Source: Hedera helix (lineage: Eukaryota; Streptophyta; Magnoliopsida; Apiales; Araliaceae). Taken from it: DNA of 64,000 bases. The notes under the pieces were generated by a model. The model saw only the letters and a program-made list of their open reading frames with translations. It was not told where the DNA came from and made no database searches. The translations under genes were made by a program, and so were the position numbers. The DNA lies in assembly GCA_947179155.2 (NCBI GenBank), contig OX359264.1, positions 2,538,001 to 2,602,000 on the forward strand, written 5' to 3'. Shown here piece by piece: positions 12,193 through 22,000 of this stretch (the stretch's first letter is position 1; each line of letters begins with the position of its first letter).

Positions 12193-15100
12193 ATGGAAAA
12201 TATAATTTTCAAGGCCATAGCTTTATTGATCGTCTGCTTTGTTGTGATAGTTTTTTACTCCGTTTGGTGGAAACCCAAAACCCTAGAAAAACAGTTAAAC
12301 CAACAAGGGATCAAAGGCACTTCTTACAAGTTTTTGTTCGGCGACTTGATGGAATATAAGAGGTTGATGATGGAAACTTTGTCCAAGCCCATCGCTCTAT
12401 CTCACCGGATTGTTCAACGTACCGACCCCTTGTATTACCAAATGGTGCAAAAATACGGTAACAACCAATCACACATCCAAATATTTTTAATTATTAACCT
12501 TCATTTTCTTTTGTGTGTATATATATATATATACTGATGGATTTGTATGGATAAAATAGGAAATTTTTATGTGACTTGGTTTGGAACAAGACCAAGGCTT
12601 ATAGTAAATGACCCAGACCTGATGAGGCTGATCTTAGCCGACAAAAATGGCCACTTTCAAAAGACACGAGTCAACCCTATAGTGTATCTTCTAACACTGG
12701 GACTCACATCCTTGGTGGGAGAGAAATGGGCCAAACGCAGAAAAATAATTTCTCCTGCTTTCCACCATGAAAAAATTCAGGTCAGAAAACTTTTTCTCAT
12801 CCATTAGCCATCTTCTTCATAACAAATTAAAGTGCCAGGTTTTAGTTGGATAATTCTATGAATTTATGTACAACTTACTTTTGCATTATTCATATACGCG
12901 CCCGGGGGGGGGGGGGAGCATTATTTTCACCTGGATTTTGGATATTTTTATATGGTTCCTCTCACATGAACAGTGGCGAAACCAGAAAGATGGGGTCAAA
13001 ATACATCAGGAAAAAAAATTATTTATTGATCCTTTGAGTGCTTCTTTCGGTTGTACGACTGAGAGGAGACAACTGTATCTTACGAGTCTGCATAGTTTGA
13101 AAACGTCTCAAAATTTGTTCGTTTTTAATTGTTGAAAAAATACCCTTCTCAATATAATCTACTAGACTATCATTTATCCACTTGTCTCCCATCTTATTAC
13201 GCAAGTGAGTCTTGACAATTTTCATTGCAGTGAATACTCTTTCAATAGTAGCAACCGCAACTGGTAAAATCAAAGCCAACTCGATCAATCGATATACCAA
13301 AGTAAAAGTCATATTTTTTCTTGTTTCAATCAGCTTCTTAGCAAGACTTCCCAAACCCAAATCTTCGATCCAAAAAAATTGATTATCGCATCGTATATCA
13401 TAAATGTAATTTTCAAGTTGATCCCTAAGTATCATGCAATCAATCAATGAGAAGTCGATCTTCTGGATAAAACTTAGCAAGACGGAGTAACTTATTTTTG
13501 TCAAATTTAGAGAATGAATCCCTTAGATCAAGGCATAATATACATAAAAGTAACTCTGTGCTTGCTTCTGAAAAACGATTGTTCATCTCTTGAACAATTG
13601 AATCAATAACCTACATTGTAATAATGAAAAATCAACAAAAAAAAGATAAATTCTTGGATATGAATAATGAAAAAAGATTTATACAGATTATACTTGACAA
13701 AAAAAATCAACACAATAATGATGAAAATTAGTAATAATTTGTCCATTGTGCCTGCTACGACCACGGGATCTCATGCAGTCTTCCATATTAATTATTGGGA
13801 TTGTGTTCGTCTTGGATATTGATACTTTGAGTGCTTCTTTCGGTTGTACGACTGAGAGGAGACAACTGTATCTTACGAGTCTGCATAGTTTGAAAACGTC
13901 TCAAAATTTGTTCGTTTTTAATTGTTGAAAAAATACCCTTCTCAATATAATCTACTAGACTATCATTTATTCACTTGTCTCCCATCTTATTACGCAAGTG
14001 AGTCTTGACAATTTTCATTGCAGTGAATACTCTTTCAATAGTAGCAACCGCAACTGGTAAAACCAAAGCCAACTCGATCAATCGATATACCAAAGTAAAA
14101 GTCATATTTTTTCTTGTTTCAATCAGCTTCTTAGCAAGACTTCCCAAACCCAAATCTTCGATCCAAAAAAATTGATTATCGCATCGCATATCATAAATGT
14201 AATTTTCAAGTTGATCCCTAAGTATCATGCAATCAATCAATGAGAAGTCGATCTTCTGGATAAAACTTAGCAAGACGGAGTAACTTATTTTTGTCAAATT
14301 TAGAGAATGAATCCCTTAGATCAAGGCATAATATACATAAAAGTAACTCTGTGCTTGCTTCTGAAAAACGATTGTTCATCTCTTGAACAATTGAATCAAT
14401 AACCTACATTGTAATAATGAAAAATCAACAAAAAAAAGATAAATTCTTGGATATGAATAATGAAAAAAGATTTATACAGATTATACTTGACAAAAAAAAT
14501 CAACACAATAATGATGAAAATTAGTAATAATTTGTCCATTGTGCCTGCTACGACCACGGGATCTCATGCAGTCTTCCATATTAATTATTGGGATTGTGTT
14601 CGTCTTGGATATTGATACTTTGAGTGCTTCTTTCGGTTGTACGACTGAGAGGAGACAACTGTATCTTACGAGTCTGCATAGTTTGAAAACGTCTCAAAAT
14701 TTGTTCGTTTTTAATTGTTGAAAAAATACCCTTCTCAATATAATCTACTAGACTATCATTTATTCACTTGTCTCCCATCTTATTACGCAAGTGAGTCTTG
14801 ACAATTTTCATTGCAGTGAATACTCTTTCAATAGTAGCAACCGCAACTGGTAAAACCAAAGCCAACTCGATCAATCGATATACCAAAGTAAAAGTCATAT
14901 TTTTTCTTGTTTCAATCAGCTTCTTAGCAAGACTTCCCAAACCCAAATCTTCGATCCAAAAAAATTGATTATCGCATCGCATATCATAAATGTAATTTTC
15001 AAGTTGATCCCTAAGTATCATGCAATCAATCAATGAGAAGTCGATCTTCTGGATAAAACTTAGCAAGACGGAGTAACTTATTTTTGTCAAATTTAGAGAA

Positions 15101-17729
15101 TGAATCCCTTAGATCAAGGCATAATATACATAAAAGTAACTCTGTGCTTGCTTCTGAAAAACGATTGTTCATCTCTTGAACAATTGAATCAATAACCTAC
15201 ATTGTAATAATGAAAAATCAACAAAAAAAAGATAAATTCTTGGATATGAATAATGAAAAAAGATTTATACAGATTATACTTGACAAAAAAAATCAACACA
15301 ATAATGATGAAAATTAGTAATAATTTGTCCATTGTGCTTGCTACGACCACGGGATCTCATGCAGTCTTCCATATTAATTATTGGGATTGTGTTCTTCTCA
15401 CAAAAAATATTGACTTCCTTCAAAAAAATGACCATAACCCCCGCGCGGTTCCATCACTGTTAATATCTTGTCTGCTCTTAAACTCCAAAAATTGGAAGAG
15501 AATTAGTCTCCCATAATGTTTATTGACTTTTTCTCTACATTTGACTTATACATAGAATGAGAATATTTATAAGAATACAATTTAATTTTTCTAAACCTAA
15601 TAGGAATTAAAATCAAATACACAATATCCTAATTTATAATTACAATTCCTATTTTGCTTAGTTTTCAAATTTTGTTGATAAAAAGTCCTCTATGTTTCAA
15701 TATGCTATTTCACTTCTACCGGATCCACGTGGATTTTTTTGAATCAAAAGCTGCTTCAAAGAATAATGGGCTGAAAAACTAAGCAACATGGACCCACCAT
15801 CTAAAGACAAAGATAAAGCTACTAGGAGACTTCCTCATTTACTAAGGCCGTATGACCCCCCCCGGGCGGTTCCGCCGCCGCCGCCTTATGAGAGTATCAC
15901 GTAGAAATATAAAAAACACATAGAAATATATATTTGGTAATTTCATTTCTACACCAATAAAGTGCTGACATGCATGCTGAGGAGTATTCTCTCTCTCTGC
16001 GTGTAAGTACCTTATTGGTCTAGAAGTGAACTTACTGTTCATAGTAACCGCGTCCATATATTTGTATCTTGAGAATACAGAGAAAATTAAACTACAATGA
16101 TCAAGGTTTTTTTTGTATCTTAAAATGTGTTATGTTATTATGTAGGGGATGGTGCCAGCATTTTCAGTTAGTTGTTGCAACCTAGTCGATAAATGGAAGA
16201 AGTTGGCTGGTTCACAAGAATCATATGAAATTGATATTTCAACCGAAATGCAAAATCTTTCAGCTGATGTAATTGCTAGATCAGCATTTGGAAGCAATTT
16301 TGAGGAAGGAAAGAACATATTTGAACTTCAGAAAGAGCAAGTAGTGCTGGTGATGGAAGCAACCCGGGCAATTTATTTACCTGGTCTTAGGTGAAATTCC
16401 ATTTCTAAACTTAATTGAAATTTGTTGATGATTTACTTTAGCATCAAATTTTAAGACTAAAAATTGTTATTTGGAAAAAATAATTGAGACCTTTAATTTT
16501 CAACAAGTACTCATGTTTAGGATCCATTTAGAAAAGTCATTTTCAACAAGTACTCATTTTTTCTTAACTATCACACATAATAATCTTTTATATTGAAAAT
16601 TTAATTAATTCCTTAGGCTTTATAAGTTAGTAGTGGAAATCTTCAACTTGCCAAAACTCCTCTGTTCTATTTTCTTCTTCACACCACATATCTATACATT
16701 TTCGTCTCAATATTGTTTTAACACACTTGATCCAGATTTATACCTACTAAGAAGAACAAGAGGAGATATGAGATTGACAGAATGATCAAAGCCATGCTAG
16801 GAGATATGATCAAAAAGAGAGAAAATGTCATGCAAAATGGAGAACCCTTTGGAGATGATCTACTAGGCTTGCTATTACAATGCAAAGAAAATATTGACAA
16901 TGAAATGACAACTAAAGATGTAATAGAAGAGTGCAAGTTATTCTACTTTGCTGGCCAAGAAACCACTGCAAACTGGCTTACATGGACAATCATCGTTTTG
17001 TCAATGCATCAAGATTGGCAAGACAAGGCTAGAGAGGAAGTTTTTCGTGTTTGTGGGAAGACCACGACACCTGACCATGAATCCATAAACCACCTCAAGA
17101 TTGTAAGTTTTGAGTTACATATTCACATTCTATTTCCGTGTTGCAAAAAATGTCATAATTTGTACTTTTTCACGGAAATTAACAAGTAAATTTTAAGAAC
17201 AATGCTAACTTACTAAACAATTTTAGTATCACCCCTAAAATACCATCTGATGATGATGTTTATATTCGTTATGAACTATGAGAAAAGGAAAGAAAAGCTT
17301 ACATAATTCACTAATTTTCAGGTCTCAATGATTCTACAAGAAGTCCTGAGGTTATATCCACCAATAACTGGAATATTACGAAATACTTCCCAGAAAACAA
17401 ATATAGGGAACATGTCAATTCCTGCTGGGGTTGATATTGTGTTACCAACAATAATGATACATCATGATCCCGAATATTGGGGTAACGATGCAGAAGAATT
17501 CAAACCAGAGAGATTTTCTGAAGGAGTTGCAAAGGCATTCTTTCCATTTGGATGGGGACCGAGATTCTGCCTAGGCCAAAGTTTTGCAGTGATTGAAGCA
17601 AAATTAGCTCTGGCAATGATTTTGCAGAATTTTTCATTCGAGCTTTCGCCTTCATATACACATGCTCCCTACACTATTATCACTCTTCAACCACAACATG
17701 GAGCTCCAATTATTCTACGTCGGCTCTAA
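12193..17729 (+). CDS. CYP72A: Cytochrome P450, CYP72A family, copy 1 (5 exons, 501 aa)
   Basis: Haem-thiolate monooxygenase, expected on the ER membrane and dependent on P450 reductase; the substrate is unknown. Exons: 12193-12457, 12560-12780, 16146-16390, 16736-17102, 17322-17729, all with GT-AG introns, joining to an open 501-residue frame. Visible are an N-terminal membrane anchor (about residues 5-24), WAKRR of helix C (145-149), AGQETT of the I helix (316-321), EVLR of the K helix (373-376), PERF (428-431) and the haem loop FGWGPRFCLG (442-451, Cys449 as ligand). The start ATG has A at -3 and G at +4 and gives the usual anchor. CYP72A proteins are usually 510-525 aa. The protein is short partly because about six residues between the PERF segment and the haem loop are missing. 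Intron 2 is 3.4 kb and holds an hAT element. AATAAA lies at 17896. CYP72A assignment is firm; the exact member is not. Confidence 0.93.
12904..12970 (+). mobile_element. Left half of a foldback element in intron 2, split by hAT
   Basis: A run of 13 G followed by AGCATTATTTTCACC and GGATATTTTTATATG resembles the left arm of the foldback family seen intact at 18000-18149 and 41191-41310. The matching right arm is at about 15887-15945 (AAAAAACACATAGAAATAT). The hAT element at 12971 therefore landed in the loop of this older foldback. Confidence 0.55.
12971..15885 (-). mobile_element. hAT transposon remnant in P450 intron 2
   Basis: The left terminus CAGTGGCGAAACCAG (12971) is a typical plant hAT inverted repeat. 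The right terminus CGGTTCCGCCGCCG lies near 15867-15885 and has been blurred by GCC expansion. A second TIR-like end, CGGTTCCATCACTG, is at 15446-15459. A clear 8-bp TSD is not readable (CACATGAA on the left against a poor match on the right). The transposase reads leftwards on the minus strand and only its C-terminal part remains, as three tandem copies. The interval 15460-15840 is non-coding and could be the element's 5' region. Unit 2 lacks the element. Confidence 0.8.
13033..15391 (-). pseudogene. hAT transposase dimerisation domain, triplicated (793-bp units)
   Basis: Three head-to-tail copies of a 793-bp unit start at 13033, 13826 and 14619; the third diverges after 15391. Each encodes on the minus strand the hAT C-terminal dimerisation domain, with motifs ALILPVAVATIERVF and MKIVKTHLRNKMGDKW, of the zinc-finger MYM-type-1-like / DUF4371 group. 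Copy A (13019-13504) is open to the end. Copies B and C carry a nonsense change at the Trp after GDK, so their frames end after GDK. All three have a one-base frameshift upstream of SLIDCM relative to the preceding coding stretch. No zinc finger or catalytic N-terminal part is present, so it cannot encode a working transposase. Confidence 0.85.
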
Positions 17730-17999
17730 TTAGATTTTTGGTTTCTGGTTGCCAAGTATCAAGTCTCAAAGGCTTTATTATATGTAATTATTTGTAGCTT
17801 GAAAAAATCGGTTGATTACAAGTATGATATAGTTAACATTTAATATGAGGACAACAAAGTTCTAAATTAGGCGATTTATTTTATGTCGATTGAACAATAA
17901 ATGACTAGTTCTATATTCATGTGATGAGAGAGACGGACAATCTTTTATATCTACAAATATTGTTAGATATATATTTATATACCTTTTAACCTCTTTTTA
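17730..17999 (+). promoter_or_regulatory. 3' flank of CYP72A copy 1
   Basis: Collinear with 45659 onwards in copy 2. An AATAAA is at 17896-17901. At the position of copy 2's AATAAA (45731) this copy reads AAAAAA (about 17802). The uninterrupted sequence TCTACAAA at 17950-17957 is the empty site for the hAT element found at 45888-46135 in unit 2. Confidence 0.6.
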
Positions 18000-18149
18000 G
18001 GGGAATGATATTTTCACATGATTTTTTGATATTTTTACATATAAACTATCGCTATAGACTTACAACGATGGTCAAAATCATTGTTTTAAACCTATAACGA
18101 AACTTTTCATGTGAAAATATCAAAAAATATTGTGAAAATATCAATTTCC
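18000..18149. mobile_element. Foldback miniature element, 150 bp, TSD TCTTTTTA
   Basis: Arms GGGGAATGATATTTTCACA (left) and the complement of GGAAATTGATATTTTCACA (right) enclose a short loop. Identical 8-bp duplications TCTTTTTA at 17992-17999 and 18150-18157 are hAT-like. Unit 2 lacks it at this exact base; it carries another member of the same family about 10 bases away at 46174-46330. Confidence 0.85.
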
Positions 18150-18348
18150 TCTTTTTATCACTTTTTATCATCTCTCTTAAAATAGAGTTTATTAAGTATA
18201 TAGTATCTTAAATAATTCATATTTATGTACCGTAAGATATCAGCTCACCTTTGCTTTGGCACAGGTAAAGATTTGAATCTCTTTTTCTTATGTTTCTTTC
18301 TATTTCTCTTCGAAAGAAGAAAATCATAGAAAGAATTGATACATAATT

Positions 18349-18585
18349 ATGAAGAAATATATTATAACCTTTGTTAGTTATTTATTTCTTCTACAAGCAG
18401 TAAATAGCTCTACTGATAGAAACAACTTGATTCTAGAATTTAGTGGCAATATATATTTTAACAAACTTATAAGTAGGCAAAAATGGGCAGGTGTTTTATA
18501 TTCTTTTTTCTGCAATGTCATACTTATGGAACGAATAATTCTCATATTTATATTGGAAAAGCATAAGTTGAAAAAAAATCGATGA
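18349..18585 (+). CDS. Small hypothetical secreted-type protein, copy 1 (78 aa)
   Basis: Opens with MKKYIITFVSYLFLLQAVNS, which looks like a signal peptide with a small-residue cleavage zone, followed by about 55 residues rich in Ile, Leu and Lys. I do not recognise a family. A relative at 47098-47343 in unit 2 keeps the frame and most of the protein. Between the two copies I count about four silent and more than twelve replacement changes, which is close to neutral rather than strongly constrained, and the C-termini differ. It ends just before a palindromic hairpin. It could be a real small gene, an exon of a decayed gene, or chance. Confidence 0.3.
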   Translation: MKKYIITFVSYLFLLQAVNSSTDRNNLILEFSGNIYFNKLISRQKWAGVLYSFFCNVILMERIILIFILEKHKLKKNR

Positions 18586-18596
18586 AAAAATAAAAT

Positions 18597-18684
18597 ATAA
18601 AATGCATCTCAACCATTAAAAAGTATTATCTGGTACAAAAATTCATGTCAGACCTCATTTTTTAATGTTTGGGATACATTTTGT
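18597..18684. repeat. Palindromic hairpin, copy 1
   Basis: The left arm AAATGCATCTCAACCATTAA (from 18599) pairs with a right arm ending at 18684. The loop itself is partly palindromic. The same structure is at 47346-47432 in unit 2 and a relative is at 49561-49672. Probably a short foldback transposon; it could also yield a hairpin transcript. Confidence 0.7.
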
Positions 18685-19079
18685 GTTTGATTTTTATGTA
18701 TGTAGTTGTGTGCATTTTTATTTTTTAAAAAATATGTGATCATCAAGTAGGGGTGTGCTTATAGTTCAGTATTTTTGGACCTGTCCAAACTGGCCGGTTC
18801 GAAATAAAAAGAACCGATCCGGTACCCATACAAAAAACATGTATATATCGATTTTTCGGTACCGGTAACAATTTTTTATGGTTCGGTAATTACCGAACCG
18901 TACCAGTTATACTAGTTTTCTAATTTTTATTATTAATAAATAATTAATAACAATAATAAAATAATTATTGTTATAATAACAATAATAAAATTATTATTAT
19001 TATAATAATAAATAAATAAAATAATAATAATAATGATATTAATTTTCAGTATTTATTCAATTTTTACCAATATCGAACC

Positions 19080-22000
19080 TGTAATGTCCTAGAATTTTCA
19101 CGTCATTATTAATTTAAATTCTAACGAGTTAGTTTTACGAGATTATTTAAATCTTTTTATGTGATTAATTAATTACGTGATTAAATAATTATGTAATTAA
19201 TTACTAGAATTTATTTAAAGGGGGTCACTAATATGTTATTTAAATTAGTGAACAAACCCTAAAGTTTTAATATCAAAATAATTGATAAGTTTACTATTAA
19301 TTAAATGTTCAATTAAATTGAATATAATGTGTTAATTAAATATAATAAATTAATTAATATGATTATTAATTAATGTAAATAATGTGAAATATTAATAATA
19401 ATATTTATTAGTCCATTTAGTAATTTTATACTAATGGGTTAGAGTATTTAATTATTTATTCAATATAATTATTTATTTAATCATGGATTGAATAATTAAT
19501 GTGTAAATTATTAAATTAGCCCAACATGGATCAATTAGTAGCCCAAGTGAAGAATAATAAAATTTGGCAAATTAGTAGCCCAAATAATTTAATAGGAGCC
19601 CAATTGGTATTTTAAATAAAGCCCAAAGCTTGAGCCCACTTGAAATTAAATTGTTTAAACTATTATTTAATTAAAAAAAGTGACTTAGGACAATTATTTT
19701 GGGATAAAGGACACACATCAGTCGCGTGGGAGGGAAAGAAAAATTGAAATGACTTTCGTTTTCTTTTATTTTTCATTTTTTATTTAATTGATTGCTTGTT
19801 TTATTTTTTCAAGTACAATGATCATCCCTCTTTTCACCTAATGTGTCATTTAACCCATTCCTTGTGTAAGTTGTCATCTAGGGGCATGGTGAGTCATAGA
19901 GACAATTATGTGTATCTATTAGTTTTTTCAAATATACTTGAAATGGTAGATACACTTCATTTTATTTTTCAAGCAAAAGAGAGCTAGAGAGAGTTGAGAA
20001 AAATCTTTAAGTGAGAGAATAATATTTGAGAGATCAAGGAAGAACAAGAAATCCTAAGTTAGTTCATGATATCCTCCTTCACAACATATTTTGGAAAGAA
20101 TAGGAGAATAGCTATCAAAACAAGGTAATTATTTTTTTAAACCCTAATCTTGTTTTTCTTTCAAGTTTATGGTATAAATATTAGTATAATAATTTTTATG
20201 GTTAATATCATGCTATGTATGTTTATATAGTTGATCATGTGTTTAACTTATGTTTTATGAGTTTTAATGATGGAAAACATGTATTTGGTGGTGTGAAAAT
20301 AAATCTCAAAAATAATTTTTGATAATATTTAGATTTAATGTTCTAATATTATAGAACATTAAATCATGAGAAAAACAAAGTTTGAATCACTTAAAATGGA
20401 GTTATACACAAAAAGTTATGATTTGTGATAGTTTATGTGATGTAAAATTTTTTATAAAAAAAAGAATGATATTAAATCATGAAAAATTAAATTTTCAGGT
20501 TATAAATTTACATTATGTGATTGGTAATTTTTTTGGATTTTTATTGAGGATTTAAAGCTTACTTGATGGTATATTTTTATTAAAGTGTGTATTGCCGGAA
20601 CACTGTTCACGTTCTGCAAAGAGAAAAAAAATTAAAGGGTTTCCGCGTAATGCGCGCAACACTGTTCACAGAAAACGCGGAGACAAAACGGCGTCGTTTG
20701 GTAGAATAAAAAATTACTCTGCGCGTTACGCGCGGAGGCTAACAGCCTGGGCTCCAATGCTTACGGCTTAACGCGCGCAATGCGCGAGCACCAGTTTCCG
20801 CAAAATTACTAAATTTCCCCTTCGTTCGGTTTTCTGATTAATTACGAAATTGCCATCGGTCCGGTTTTTCAGCTTATTTACAAGTTTGTCATTCTGCATA
20901 TTTTTAATTAATTTAAATATTTAAAAATTCATTTAAAATTATAATAAAATTAATAATAATGCAAAAATGATATTGGGGAGGATATTTTTCATTAAGTTTA
21001 ATATTTAAATATTAATCTAATTAGCTAAACCATGGTTAAGTTAAATAAATTTATTATTTATTATTTAAAATGTTAATAATAAATAAAGGTGATAAATTAG
21101 CAATTATTACTTAACTCCTATTAAATAATAATTAAAGAGAGATAAAAAAAATTATAAACCAATTATTTATTATTTAAATATTATTAAATAATAAATAAGG
21201 ATAATTAAGTAATCAATTATTATTTAATTAGCATTAAATAACGACTAATGGAAATTTAGTTATTAGATTAATAATAAATAAGGATGAATTCATTATTATT
21301 TAATTGACATTAAATAATAATTAAAGAGGATTAAAATTAGTAAACTATTATTTAATTTTCTTAAATTAAATAATAAGTGAAGTTAATTACTTAATTAATT
21401 ATTGGTTGATTAATATTAAATTAAAGAAGGTTAAAAATTAAATCAATAATTATTTATTATTTAATTATTATTAAATAATAGGTAAGTACAATTAGTTATT
21501 ATTTATTTTAAATAATAACTAGAGTTAATTAATTAATTTCTATTTAATCAAGATTAAATAGTAATTAAATAGAGATTGAGGTAATAAAATAAATTGAATT
21601 TAATTATAATTTAATTAAACAATTGTAAAAAGTTGTTTAAGAGTTTAATAAGTGTCCAACACTTAAGAAAAATATTTTCTAACTTATTAAATTATTAACC
21701 TAAAATGATTAAGGGTCTATAGGATTAATAATATTATTTTGACTGATGTAAATTATGTGTGAACACTTATGTGATAGTTAAGTTACTTAGTGAGCGTATA
21801 GTTATACAAATACGTCGTACTAATTATTAGACCAACTTTATTAATGTTAGGTCTTTCCAAAGCCAGTTAGTTAAAGCTAGACATTATTTGTAGCTGAACG
21901 GACAGGCAAGTTCCTTATCTCTAAACTCATTTCATTGAGCAAATTATTTAGTTAAGCTTGAACTGTAATTCCAAGCATGTTTTGAGTGGTTTAATTACTT

